Source of the DNA: Bacillota bacterium
GTDB taxonomy: Bacteria; Bacillota; UBA994; PWPR01
Direction of reading: 5' to 3'
NCBI GenBank assembly: GCA_028280325.1
Contig: JANQLZ010000064.1
Coordinates: 1-58,974 of the forward strand
DNA length: 58,974 nucleotides
A program made the position numbers and the translations under genes. The notes beneath the pieces are model-generated. The model ran no database searches and was not told the DNA's origin. It saw nothing but the letters and a program-made list of their open reading frames with translations. Shown piece by piece: positions 8,067 to 16,720 of this stretch. How positions within the stretch are numbered: position 1 is the first letter of the stretch; each line of letters starts with the position of its first letter.

Positions 8067-9416
8067 TTATAGCATTGAAATTCTTTTTGTTAAGCTGATA
8101 GCTTTAATCTCTTCAGCAATACCAAAGACTCCCTCTTGAATCTGCTGTTTGCTTAAAGCTGAAATGCATAATCTGAATCCATTTACCGGGGAACACATCT
8201 TAATGTAAAAATGATCTGAAGTCATGATCTCAATGTTCTTCTGGGCTAACCTCAGAGCCAGGGTTTTGGCATTGATAGTTTCAGGCAGTTTAATCCAAAT
8301 AAAAAAGCCTGAATTACCAGCAGAATAATCGACATTTTTCAGCCCTGCTGCTTTTAAACACGCTTTGACAAATCTCATTTTACTTTGATACTGATATTTA
8401 ACCTTTTTCAGATGATTTTTATACATGCCACTTTTTATAAATACCTCCAGGCCCCCTTGGGCTAAAACAGAGGTAGTCAAATCATCATACCGTTTATACT
8501 GTTTAAAATTCTGCTGCAGGATTTTAGGTAGAACTGCTGCGCCAATTCTAATACCGGGCATAAACGACTTGGAAAAACTTTTAACATAGATAACCCGATT
8601 ATCAGTATCGTAATGATGCAGAGCAAGATTATTGTGAGTAGCTAAATCACCCAAGTAATCGTCCTCAACCAGATACACCTGGTACTTGCTGGCTAACTCT
8701 ACTATCCTTTTCTTATCTGACTCCGAATAGCTTGTTCCCAATGGGTTATGAAAGCGAGGGATTGTATAAAAGAATTTAAACTGCTGTGTTGCAAATAACG
8801 ACTCCAGCTCTTTCAGGTCAATCCCTTGAGCCGTCCTTTCTATTCCCACCAGATCAAAGCCATAAAGCTCAAGAAGGCGTTGAAGAACGCTATAGCTGGG
8901 CTGCTCGACCAGGATCTTTTTTTGTCCGTTGGGGAAAGGTATCTTGACTAACAGGCTCAAGGCCTGCTGTGCTCCAGAGGTAATCAGAATATCATCCTGA
9001 TCGGCAAATACTTGCTGCTCCCAAAAAAGCCGGGCCAGCACTGCTCTCAGTGACGCTAAACCTTCAACCTGGCCGTAAGAGAATAGCTCCTGTTTATAAT
9101 TCTCAATTGCCTTGTTAATAGAGTGATTGAACTCGTTGTACGGTAGCAATCTGGAATCTGGCAACGTCGTTTTAAAATCAATTGTTTCATTCTTATGAGC
9201 CACTGCTTTTCCTGACTCAACCAAATAATAACCGCTTTTGGGTAGAGCATATACCCTGTGGTGCAACTCCAGCTCTTTATAGGCCCTGATTACGGTGTCC
9301 TTATTGCAGCTAAATAAATTAGCCAATTCTCTGATAGATGGCAGTTTGTGGCCGCCTTTAATCTTTCCGGTTTCAATTTGCTGTTCAATATAATTTATTA
9401 CCTGCTGATACTTCAT
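8067..9416 (-). CDS. MocR-type regulator (GntR HTH fused to aminotransferase fold)
   Basis: 449 residues. An N-terminal GntR winged helix (residues 1-70, 'KLPSIRELANLFSCNKDTVIRAYKEL') is joined to a class I aminotransferase-like domain. PLP-site features are present: 'RFHNPLG', 'LVEDDYLGDL' and the Schiff-base lysine context 'VKSFSKSFMPGIRIG'. MocR proteins sense PLP, amino acids or related ligands and control adjacent genes. It is transcribed divergently from the aminotransferase/EamA pair, with a perfect palindrome in the shared control region. The natural inference is that it regulates those two genes and itself. Confidence 0.92.
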   Translation of the reverse strand: MKYQQVINYIEQQIETGKIKGGHKLPSIRELANLFSCNKDTVIRAYKELELHHRVYALPKSGYYLVESGKAVAHKNETIDFKTTLPDSRLLPYNEFNHSINKAIENYKQELFSYGQVEGLASLRAVLARLFWEQQVFADQDDILITSGAQQALSLLVKIPFPNGQKKILVEQPSYSVLQRLLELYGFDLVGIERTAQGIDLKELESLFATQQFKFFYTIPRFHNPLGTSYSESDKKRIVELASKYQVYLVEDDYLGDLATHNNLALHHYDTDNRVIYVKSFSKSFMPGIRIGAAVLPKILQQNFKQYKRYDDLTTSVLAQGGLEVFIKSGMYKNHLKKVKYQYQSKMRFVKACLKAAGLKNVDYSAGNSGFFIWIKLPETINAKTLALRLAQKNIEIMTSDHFYIKMCSPVNGFRLCISALSKQQIQEGVFGIAEEIKAISLTKRISML

Positions 9417-9463
9417 TTACATCACCCGAAATTAGTATTGCTATTACTCCTTACTATACCAGA

Positions 9464-9487
9464 TTACTCTGTACCGGTACAGAGTAA
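9464..9487. promoter_or_regulatory. Perfect 24-bp palindrome, predicted MocR operator
   Basis: The half-site TTACTCTGTACC is followed directly by its exact complement. It lies between the divergent mocR-like gene and the aminotransferase gene. GTAC-rich palindromes of this sort are typical operator candidates for MocR/GntR proteins. Confidence 0.75.
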
Positions 9488-9575
9488 GAATTTTTGAATT
9501 GTGTTGGTAGAGAAATGCCCATATAATTTAAATACAAAACTATTATGGAGCATTAGCTGCCAAAGGAGGAGCCCC

Positions 9576-10775
9576 ATGGATAAGCAATACCCAGCACATA
9601 TTCTTAAATGTCACCCAATGATGGGCACTAATATTATCAAGGCCAACAATACCCTGTTAAGCAGTGCAGCAGGAAAAGAACTTATCGATTTTGAATCAGG
9701 GATATGGTGTGCGGCACTGGGACATAACCCAGACCGGCTGAACGGAGTAATTGTAGACCAGCTCCAATATGTCAGCCATTTGAATACCCGTCTGGTCAGC
9801 GACTTGGCAGAAAAGCTGGCCGTTGATTTGTTAGAATTAGTAAGTTTTAAACAGGGTAAAGCTGTTTTTTTGAGTTCAGGCAGTGAGGCTGTGGAGATGG
9901 CTATAACCCTGGCTCGACTGGCAACCGACAAGCCCAAAATGCTCAGTTTTTCTAACTCCTACCTATCTGCCTACAGCCATATGACCATGCCCCGAAAAAC
10001 AGCTGCCTGGTTAGAACTGGATCTGACGCAGTGCAACAGGTGCCCCAGGAAGGACTGTTATTCAGAATGTCCGATAGTTCGGGATATAGACTTCTCTCAG
10101 ATAGCCGCTTTTGTTTTGGAACCCGGTAACTCAGGTGGCCGAGTACTGCTCCCGACAGCCCAGTTGGTAGAGTACCTGGCTGACAATGTCCAAAATGATG
10201 GCGGCAAGGTTGTGGTCAACGAGGTAACCACCGGCTTTGGCAGAACCGGTAAATGGTTTGGCTACAATCACTACAATCTGCAGCCAGACCTGATATCTAT
10301 GGGCAAGGCACTTGGCAACGGATACCCGATCAGTGCCGTGGTTATGACCCGGGATATCGCTGCAACTGTCGAGAGCCAGGGCTTTAAGTATGCTCAATCG
10401 CACCAGAATGATCCTTTGGGCTGTAGAATAGCAGCTGAAGTTATTCAAATTTTCAAAGACGATAATATTATTCAACGCTCAGAACAACTGGGCAGCTTTT
10501 TTGTCAAACAGCTGAGAAAGATTGAAAACCCTTTAATCAAAGAGGTTCGAGGCAGAGGCATGATGATTGCTATAGAATTAAATTGCCCTGCTTTAGCTGA
10601 AGAGGTGTTTCAGCAGCTATATGATCAGGGGTTCTATGTAGGCTGTTTACCTTATGCCAGCGTTGTCAGATTTTACCCGGCTCTGACCATAGAGCAGCGG
10701 CATATTGTTGATGTCTGTCAGGCCTTAACCGGGATTTTAAACAATTTAACCAAAGACAGTGGCAGCCATGAATAA
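9576..10775 (+). CDS. Class III PLP-dependent aminotransferase with Cys-motif insertion
   Basis: 399 residues from the ATG at 9576, chosen because AAAGGAGG lies 6 bases upstream; an upstream in-frame start at 9501 has no such site. Class III hallmarks are 'FLSSGSEAVEMAITLAR' (PLP phosphate loop), 'EVTTGFGRTGKWFGY' and the lysine in 'ISMGKALGNGYP'. Two features are unusual. A cysteine cluster CX2CX4CX3C sits at about residues 152-164. The residue before EVTTG, normally the aspartate that contacts the PLP ring nitrogen, is asparagine. The likely activity is transamination of an omega-amino acid or diamine; the substrate is undetermined. It forms an operon with the EamA transporter gene and is likely controlled by the divergent MocR. 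Confidence 0.88.
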   Translation: MDKQYPAHILKCHPMMGTNIIKANNTLLSSAAGKELIDFESGIWCAALGHNPDRLNGVIVDQLQYVSHLNTRLVSDLAEKLAVDLLELVSFKQGKAVFLSSGSEAVEMAITLARLATDKPKMLSFSNSYLSAYSHMTMPRKTAAWLELDLTQCNRCPRKDCYSECPIVRDIDFSQIAAFVLEPGNSGGRVLLPTAQLVEYLADNVQNDGGKVVVNEVTTGFGRTGKWFGYNHYNLQPDLISMGKALGNGYPISAVVMTRDIAATVESQGFKYAQSHQNDPLGCRIAAEVIQIFKDDNIIQRSEQLGSFFVKQLRKIENPLIKEVRGRGMMIAIELNCPALAEEVFQQLYDQGFYVGCLPYASVVRFYPALTIEQRHIVDVCQALTGILNNLTKDSGSHE

Positions 10776-11625
10776 GAGAAAGGCGGTTGCTTATTTAATA
10801 ATTTCCGCCCTGTTATGGAGTACTGGGGGTATTCTGATCAAAAACATCGATCAGAGCCCCCTGGTTATTGCGGGAGCCAGAAGCGGTATTGCCGCCCTGG
10901 TGATCTTATTATATGTCAGGAGGCACTCCCCTAAAATAACTTTCACGGTCTCTAAATCAGTGGGCAGCCTAATGTATATGCTGATGGTTGTGCTATATGT
11001 AATTGCTAACAAAATGACTACCCCGGCTAATGCCATATTACTGCAGTTCACCGCCCCAATTTGGGTCGCACTCATGGCCAGATGGTTTCTGGACGAAAAG
11101 ATCAGAGTCCACGATTGGCTGGCTATAGCAGTTGTCATATCGGGACTGGCCCTGTTTTTTCTGGAGGACTTGTCTTTTAACTGGCTCTTAGGCAATTCTC
11201 TGGCAGTTTTAAGCGGCGTAGCACTGGCCGGAGTCTTGATTTCCTTAAAAAAGCAGTCAGAAAATTCTGCAGTTGAAGTAACCTTTTTGGGCAATGCCCT
11301 GACCTTTGCTGTCTGCGTTTTCTTCATTTTCCGAGCCCAGCTCAGCGGCAGTGATTTGTTGTATTTGGCCGTGTTAGGCACCCTGCAGTTGGGAGTTTCC
11401 TATATTATCTATGCTATAGCGGTGCAGTACGTTTCAGCAGTAGAGGCTATTTTGATTCTAGTTATTGAGCCCATCCTCAACCCGATCTGGGTCTATGTTT
11501 TTTCCGGTGAGGGGCTGAGCATTAATGCCTTAATTGGCGGTGCTATTGTCATAATAACCATTACCCTCAGAGGGTTGCTGCCTTATTGGCAGGAGTTGAA
11601 AGCAAAAAGTGTCAGCAGCAACTGA
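10768..11625 (+). CDS. EamA/DMT family transporter
   Basis: 285 residues from the ATG at 10768, which overlaps the aminotransferase stop by 8 bases. An in-frame GTG at 10759 is the alternative. About ten hydrophobic segments form two five-helix EamA repeats, with the typical first-helix 'ALLWSTGGILIK' and 'AILLQFTAPIWVALMARWFLDEKI' in the first half, mirrored by 'AVEAILILVIEPILNPIWVYVFSGE' in the second. DMT exporters move amino acids, nucleosides or related metabolites out across the cell membrane. Overlap with the aminotransferase and the shared MocR region suggest export or uptake of that enzyme's substrate or product. Confidence 0.9.
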   Translation: MNKRKAVAYLIISALLWSTGGILIKNIDQSPLVIAGARSGIAALVILLYVRRHSPKITFTVSKSVGSLMYMLMVVLYVIANKMTTPANAILLQFTAPIWVALMARWFLDEKIRVHDWLAIAVVISGLALFFLEDLSFNWLLGNSLAVLSGVALAGVLISLKKQSENSAVEVTFLGNALTFAVCVFFIFRAQLSGSDLLYLAVLGTLQLGVSYIIYAIAVQYVSAVEAILILVIEPILNPIWVYVFSGEGLSINALIGGAIVIITITLRGLLPYWQELKAKSVSSN

Positions 11626-11731
11626 CTTTTCTCCTTTCAACTGGAGAGGTAACCTGTTATTATCAAGCTATGAATTGCTAACTCCGTTGGGGGCCCAGCC
11701 TGTATATAGGTGCCTTTTTTAGGGGTACTAA

Positions 11732-12580
11732 TCATAATTCTATTCCCAGGCAATATAGAATTATTGCCTGTTGAACATAAATCAGATTCTTTTTAAACTG
11801 ATACCCGACAAAGAACTTTGATTCTATAACCTCTGCACTAACCTCCTGGCCACGGAAAAAAGGTGGACAGGGATTTAAGATAGCATTGCTCCGACACTTG
11901 TTCATTCGCTCCACAGTTACCTGATACTTGTCAATATACTCTGTCTGACGCAACCCCTCTGACAGTGAATCTGTCAATATTACATTACTTAATGGCAGCA
12001 CTTCTTCGAGTTCAAGGTGAAATGTATAGTTTTTATCATCATGCTTAAGGCGATTTCCTTCGATACACACATGATGCAGCCTTAAATTCAAGGCCTCGGC
12101 TGCTATTGTCCAGGAGTTTGCGATATTGCCTTTTTCGCCAATGAAGGTATAATTTAAGGACTTAAAGTTAGTAAATATTTTGCTGATAGAGTAGATATCA
12201 GCTAAAATCTCGCAGGGATGATTATAGGATGTCATGGCGTTGATCACCGGTATCCTTGATTCTTCCGCCAACTTCTCAACTTTAGCATAATCGGCATGCC
12301 TGACAACAATACCATCGACCCAGTTTTCTAGGTACCTGACAACATCTCTAAGCGATTCACGCTTATCCAGAGTTGAAGGAGGAAAAAGCAGGCATCTGCC
12401 TCCCAATTCCTGAATTCCTTTCTCAAAAGACAATCTGGTTCTAATACTTGATTCGGGGAAAAATAATATAAAGAATTTATCCTTCAGCACTAGCTTTTTA
12501 CTATGTTGCAAAGCATCTGCCACCTTAAACATCTCCACAATATCTTCAATGCTTTTATCCCTGATACTTATAAAATTCAT
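11732..12580 (-). CDS. Divergent ornithine/aspartate carbamoyltransferase family protein
   Basis: 282 residues. The ATG at 12580 follows TTAGGAGGG with ideal spacing; the longer start at 12598 lies over that site. The carbamoyl-phosphate loop is present as 'ESSIRTRLSFEKG' and the family fold is clear throughout ('RHADYAKVEKLA', 'PVINAMTSYNHPCEILADI', 'FIGEKGNIANSW'). Key substrate positions differ from true OTCase: HPCQ is HPCE, the SMG loop reads 'SLSEGL', and HCLPxxRG reads NPCPPFFRG. Carbamoyl phosphate binding may be retained while the second substrate has changed. It stands alone, without arginine or pyrimidine genes nearby, so the pathway is unknown. Confidence 0.8.
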   Translation of the reverse strand: MNFISIRDKSIEDIVEMFKVADALQHSKKLVLKDKFFILFFPESSIRTRLSFEKGIQELGGRCLLFPPSTLDKRESLRDVVRYLENWVDGIVVRHADYAKVEKLAEESRIPVINAMTSYNHPCEILADIYSISKIFTNFKSLNYTFIGEKGNIANSWTIAAEALNLRLHHVCIEGNRLKHDDKNYTFHLELEEVLPLSNVILTDSLSEGLRQTEYIDKYQVTVERMNKCRSNAILNPCPPFFRGQEVSAEVIESKFFVGYQFKKNLIYVQQAIILYCLGIEL

Positions 12581-12747
12581 TTTTTCCCTCCTAATCATTA
12601 GCCAGTTAAAAAAAATATATTAGTGTCGTGTTTACAAGACTTAGTTAATATTTCTTTGGCCATCAGTAAAAACCTTTTACTAATATAAAAAACTCACCCC
12701 TTCCACAATTATTGATTATCTGACAATTAACCTTGGTTGGGTGTAAG

Positions 12748-12765
12748 TTAAGAAATTCTTAAGAA
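12748..12765 (+). promoter_or_regulatory. 11-bp-spaced TTAAGAA direct repeat
   Basis: TTAAGAA occurs at 12748-12754 and again at 12759-12765, exactly one helical turn apart, about 105 bases upstream of the response regulator start. OmpR/PhoB-family regulators bind direct repeats with this spacing, so autoregulation is a reasonable inference. The rest of the gap 12581-12868 shows no gene. Confidence 0.45.
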
Positions 12766-12868
12766 TTACAAGCTGTAATTTGTAAGATCTGCTTGCTAGA
12801 ATCTAGTATAGGGTTAGCATTAACAGCACTGAGTAGTGATATAATATGGCTGATTGAGGTGATTATAG

Positions 12869-13555
12869 ATGAATATTTTAGTTTGTGATGATGATAGAGA
12901 GATTGTGGAAGCAATCAATATCTACCTGAGCAGCGAAGGATACCAGGTTTTTAAAGCCTACAATGGTTTAGATGCCATAAATCTCTTAACTGAAAACGAA
13001 ATCCAGCTGGTAATCATGGATATTATGATGCCTCACCTGGACGGCCTGAGAGCGACAAACAGAATACGGGCCGTTAAAAATGTACCGATAATAATGCTTT
13101 CTGCCAAATCTGAAGATACCGATAAAATAATGGGTCTCAATGTCGGAGCCGATGATTATATCACTAAACCTTTTAATCCTTTAGAGCTGATTGCCCGAGT
13201 AAAATCCCAGCTCAGAAGATATACTTCTCTGGGTTCGATAACCTTCGAATCAGATGTTTATCAATCAGGAGGGTTAATCATAGATGACAGAAAAAAAGAG
13301 GTATCGGTAGATGGTGAAGTCATCAGGCTAACCCCCATTGAATACAACATTCTCAAGCTGCTGGTTGCCAATGTTGGTAAAGTATTTTCTATCGATCAAA
13401 TTTATGAAAGGGTTTGGAATGAACCCGCTTTTAAATCTGAGAACACCGTTGCTGTGCATATCAGAAGAATCAGGCAGAAAATCGAGATAAATCCCAAAGA
13501 ACCCCGCTATTTAAAGGTGGTTTGGGGCGTTGGTTACAAAGTCAAAAAGTACTAG
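12869..13555 (+). CDS. OmpR/PhoB-family response regulator
   Basis: 228 residues. The receiver domain (1-115) has the acidic pocket 'CDDD', the phospho-acceptor in 'LVIMDIMMP' (about residue 51), 'IIMLSA' and the lysine of 'YITKPF'. A winged-helix DNA-binding domain follows (about 130-226, 'LTPIEYNILKLLVANVGKVFS', 'TVAVHIRRIRQKIE', 'VWGVGYK'). It is paired with the histidine kinase immediately downstream, and the reading frames almost touch (13555 to 13587). The signal sensed is not evident from the receiver side. No transporter gene of the BceAB type is adjacent, so a simple bacitracin-type assignment is not supported. Confidence 0.95.
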   Translation: MNILVCDDDREIVEAINIYLSSEGYQVFKAYNGLDAINLLTENEIQLVIMDIMMPHLDGLRATNRIRAVKNVPIIMLSAKSEDTDKIMGLNVGADDYITKPFNPLELIARVKSQLRRYTSLGSITFESDVYQSGGLIIDDRKKEVSVDGEVIRLTPIEYNILKLLVANVGKVFSIDQIYERVWNEPAFKSENTVAVHIRRIRQKIEINPKEPRYLKVVWGVGYKVKKY

Positions 13556-13586
13556 TTCCTGGTTAAAGTCCAAGGGGGAAGCTCAC

Positions 13587-15587
13587 ATGACAGCTAAAAA
13601 AATTTTATATAATCCAATCCTGAAGATAATTGCTTTTATCATAATCGTTACGTTAACGACCAGTGCAATACTGGTGCTTATTGAGACGATTAAAAAAATC
13701 ACCTACCCCGAAGCAATTTTACAAAGCAGTTATGAAGACAGTTATGAATTACGGTCTGCGGTTTTTAACAATGCTTCATTTATATCAAGAACATTCTTTT
13801 ACTATCGTAGTGAAGATTATATCAAAAGCGGGGGTACTATCCCGAACAGCTACCATTATGACTCTTCTTTATCAGAATTATATAGTCAATATACAAGAGG
13901 CTTAATTGAGGAAGATTACCAGGCTTTCAATGAAATGAGTGAAGATGAATTCCGAGACCGCTTTGCCAAACAGTACGAGAAGGAAATCGAGCAAGCCAGA
14001 AATCGCAAAATTAAGATAGATTTAAAACAGTATCAGGACCGGCTGGATCAGTTAAACTCTACACCTGGTTTATTCTTCTACATTGCCAGTGATGGCCGGG
14101 TATTGTCTAACACTGCAAATATTGATGAAGAGTTCATAAAAAGTAAGCCGGTATATTTAGCAATAAGCAATAATCTGCTCGATACCAATCTTAAGCTGGA
14201 CCGTTACGCCTTGAACTCATATAGATATAAGTATGGTCTGGTGCCTGAATCGGAAGATATTTTCTACCTGGCTCTCAGCAATGAGTTTTTCAAGGAAAGC
14301 ATTGAGCAATGGAATACTGACAGAACTAATATCTTAGCTGCCCTCAGTAATATCGCCTGGAAATTGATCATTGCACTGCTTTGCTTTATCTATCTGGCCC
14401 TGGTAGCCGGCAAAAGGGCTAACAATGACGGTATCCATTTGTGTTTTTACAACAGGCTGTTCCTGGAAATTCAGGGTATGATGGTAGTTCTGGCTGGGTT
14501 GGGGGCCTTTCAACAGATGACCTATGCCGATCTATTGATACCAAGCGACTATATATTCAGCGCATTGCTGCTCAGCATTTTTGTAGCATTAGGCCTGGGG
14601 CTGGTCCTATCTGCTATCGTGCAGTTGAAGAATAAATCCTTTCTCAACTTTGTGTTAATTTATTATATATTGTCAAAGATGTTTAAACTGCTTAAAATGA
14701 CTGTCAACAGCTTTCCGGTAGGGTTAAAAATGTTGCCGACACCTCAAAAAGCAACCAATCTGAAAAACATAATTGAGGGCACCAAACACATTAAGAACGG
14801 CAACCTGGACTACATTATCAGAACCAGGGGCGGCGGAATATATGCTCAGCTTGCTGCTGATATCAATAATATCAATGAAGGATTGAAAGCCTCAATTGAC
14901 AATGAATTAAAAAGCGAGAGATTGAAAACAGAGCTAATCACCAATGTGTCGCATGATATCCGCACGCCTCTTACTTCGATAATAACCTATATTGATCTGC
15001 TTAAAAATGAAGAAAGCGCTGAGAATGCCAAAGAATTCTTGTTGGTTCTGGAAAAAAAGGCTCTACGACTTAAAAACCTGACCGACGATCTGTTTGAGGC
15101 CTCTAAAGCTTCCAGCGGTAGTATTCCTACTAATTTGGAGAGAATTGATATTATTGCTTTGCTGGAGCAGGGGCTCGGGGAATTAGAACTTAAAATTAAG
15201 GAATCTGGTTTGCAGTTTAGATTCAGCCACCCCCCAGATAAGATATTTATCCGAGCTGATGGCAGGCTGTTATGGCGGGCAGTTGAAAACCTGCTCTCAA
15301 ACGCCCTTAAATACTCACTCCCCAATTCCCGGGTTTATATAGAAATCATAGACAATAAACATCGTGTTGACCTGGTAGTAAAAAATATTTCTGCTTATGA
15401 GTTAAATGTTGATGCCAGTGAACTGGTTAAGCGTTTCACCCGTTCCGATGAGTCCCGTTCCAGTGAAGGCAGCGGTCTGGGGCTTAACATTGCCAAAAGC
15501 CTGATTCAACTCCAACACGGAGAACTGACCATAGAGATAGATGGAGATTTGTTCAAGGTGATCGTCACCATGCCCAAATGGCAATAA
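13587..15587 (+). CDS. Multi-pass sensor histidine kinase
   Basis: 666 residues from the ATG at 13587, chosen for the AGGGGGAA site 6 bases upstream. One transmembrane helix at about 9-31 precedes a roughly 230-residue extracytoplasmic region. At least three more membrane helices follow (about 265-285, 305-320, 335-360, possibly another near 370), then a HAMP-like linker, the DHp phospho-acceptor 'NVSHDIRTPLTS', the N box 'NLLSNALKYS', and 'GSGLGLNIAKSL' in the ATPase domain. It autophosphorylates on the histidine and passes phosphate to the regulator encoded just before it. The large external region suggests an envelope or extracellular signal. Partner and order are those of a standard two-component operon. 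Confidence 0.93.
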   Translation: MTAKKILYNPILKIIAFIIIVTLTTSAILVLIETIKKITYPEAILQSSYEDSYELRSAVFNNASFISRTFFYYRSEDYIKSGGTIPNSYHYDSSLSELYSQYTRGLIEEDYQAFNEMSEDEFRDRFAKQYEKEIEQARNRKIKIDLKQYQDRLDQLNSTPGLFFYIASDGRVLSNTANIDEEFIKSKPVYLAISNNLLDTNLKLDRYALNSYRYKYGLVPESEDIFYLALSNEFFKESIEQWNTDRTNILAALSNIAWKLIIALLCFIYLALVAGKRANNDGIHLCFYNRLFLEIQGMMVVLAGLGAFQQMTYADLLIPSDYIFSALLLSIFVALGLGLVLSAIVQLKNKSFLNFVLIYYILSKMFKLLKMTVNSFPVGLKMLPTPQKATNLKNIIEGTKHIKNGNLDYIIRTRGGGIYAQLAADINNINEGLKASIDNELKSERLKTELITNVSHDIRTPLTSIITYIDLLKNEESAENAKEFLLVLEKKALRLKNLTDDLFEASKASSGSIPTNLERIDIIALLEQGLGELELKIKESGLQFRFSHPPDKIFIRADGRLLWRAVENLLSNALKYSLPNSRVYIEIIDNKHRVDLVVKNISAYELNVDASELVKRFTRSDESRSSEGSGLGLNIAKSLIQLQHGELTIEIDGDLFKVIVTMPKWQ

Positions 15588-15608
15588 GATCAGTTACAGA
15601 TTTGCTAT

Positions 15609-16100
15609 TTAATTTACAGCCCTGAACTTAATACCTTCTCCTGTTAAACTGAGCTTTAGCTCAGTTTCTGTCTCTTTTCCGACAATTTTTATCCGGCTTT
15701 GCCCGGGCATAATTGAAATCTCTTTCTGGCCAGCAGCACTGCCTTCGACAATAGTTTCAACCTCATTATTTGGTGAGATCAATACCACTTTAAACTGTCC
15801 GCTCTTCATTGTAATATCGAAACTGACTGTTAAAGAGCAGTTCTCTTCAGCCGATAACTGCCAGATAGTATCCATACCTGTCAGATAAAACTTCATATCT
15901 GTAGAATTGCCCTCGCTCCGACCGGTTCTATTGCGGAATGAATAGCTGTCTGCCTCGCTGGCAATAGCCTCGTCATTGTCGTAAAGCGTTTTTTGATCAA
16001 TAACGCCAAAGAAAGTCTTTAGAAAAAACGGCCTAAAGAGTGGATTCAACAATATTACGATGGCCAGTATTATTAAAATAACAATTGTATTCCTTTTCAT
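15609..16100 (-). CDS. Membrane-anchored protein of unknown function
   Basis: 163 residues. The ATG at 16100 has GAGGT 8 bases upstream, better than the ATG at 16106. A single N-terminal hydrophobic helix ('TIVILIILAIVILLNPLF') is followed by an extracytoplasmic domain of about 130 residues predicted to be mostly beta strands ('CSLTVSFDITMKSGQFKVVLI', 'ELKLSLTGEGIKF'). I recognise no family. It converges on the histidine kinase gene (21-base gap), so it is not in that operon. A role as a small envelope protein or accessory sensor is conceivable only by proximity. Confidence 0.7.
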   Translation of the reverse strand: MKRNTIVILIILAIVILLNPLFRPFFLKTFFGVIDQKTLYDNDEAIASEADSYSFRNRTGRSEGNSTDMKFYLTGMDTIWQLSAEENCSLTVSFDITMKSGQFKVVLISPNNEVETIVEGSAAGQKEISIMPGQSRIKIVGKETETELKLSLTGEGIKFRAVN

Positions 16101-16268
16101 AATCATCTACCTCATTTCTAGACTTGCCATGGGGTATTCTATTTATTAGCCTCATTTATTAGTGTATTATTAATGTGCTCTAGTATAATACTTATTACTT
16201 CATTATCTGTCAACCTTATCTAAGTACAAGCTCTGTGTGAAAAAAATTTGATCTGCCATGTATATTTT

Positions 16269-16298
16269 GTTGATAATCATTATCAACACCTTTATACT
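16269..16298 (+). promoter_or_regulatory. Fur box overlapping a promoter
   Basis: GTTGATAATCATTATCAAC (16269-16287) is a 9-1-9 palindrome matching the classical Fur box. It overlaps a -35 element TTGATA (16270-16275) which, with 17-base spacing, leads to TATACT (16293-16298). Iron-dependent repression of the three genes downstream is predicted. Confidence 0.85.
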
Positions 16299-16348
16299 AT
16301 ATATATCAATCAATATTTTGCTTTAAGTTTAGAATTGGGGGAGTCCCT

Positions 16349-16720
16349 GTGGTTAGAATTATTTTGATAGTGATTGGCATTATTTCACTTGCTGTGGGGG
16401 TTGTGGGAATTATTTTACCCGTTCTGCCTACCACTCCTTTTTTGCTTTTAGCTTCATTCTGCTTTTTACGGAGTTCAACCAGGCTCAATACCTGGTTTGA
16501 AAACAGTAAAATGTATACCAAATATGTGGTTCCGGTTAAAGAGGGGCATGGGTTAACTCTAAGGGCCAAACTGTCAATTCTAATATTTGTCTATATCTCT
16601 CTGGGATTGGTTTATTTTAATACCCAAAGCTGGCATCTAAAAATTACTATTATCATTTTGGTAACAGTAAAAACAGTGTTCTTTGCCAAAATGAAAACGA
16701 GAAGCAATCATGATCAATAG
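16349..16720 (+). CDS. DUF454 (YbaN-like) small membrane protein
   Basis: 123 residues. The start is GTG at 16349 with GGGGGA upstream. It has the DUF454 signature 'GIILPVLPTTPFLLLASFCFLRSS' after a first membrane helix, and two further hydrophobic stretches near the C-terminus. YbaN-type proteins are inner-membrane proteins of unknown function, often next to transport or iron genes. It is the first gene after a Fur-boxed promoter and overlaps the next ABC gene by 11 bases, so it is probably co-regulated with and functionally tied to the ABC pair. Confidence 0.88.
   Translation: MVRIILIVIGIISLAVGVVGIILPVLPTTPFLLLASFCFLRSSTRLNTWFENSKMYTKYVVPVKEGHGLTLRAKLSILIFVYISLGLVYFNTQSWHLKITIIILVTVKTVFFAKMKTRSNHDQ

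Noticed and set aside
12721-12868. Classical sigma-A promoter for the response regulator gene
   Set aside because: A TATAAT is only about 25 bases before the start codon and no -35 with acceptable spacing was found, so I report only the direct repeat.
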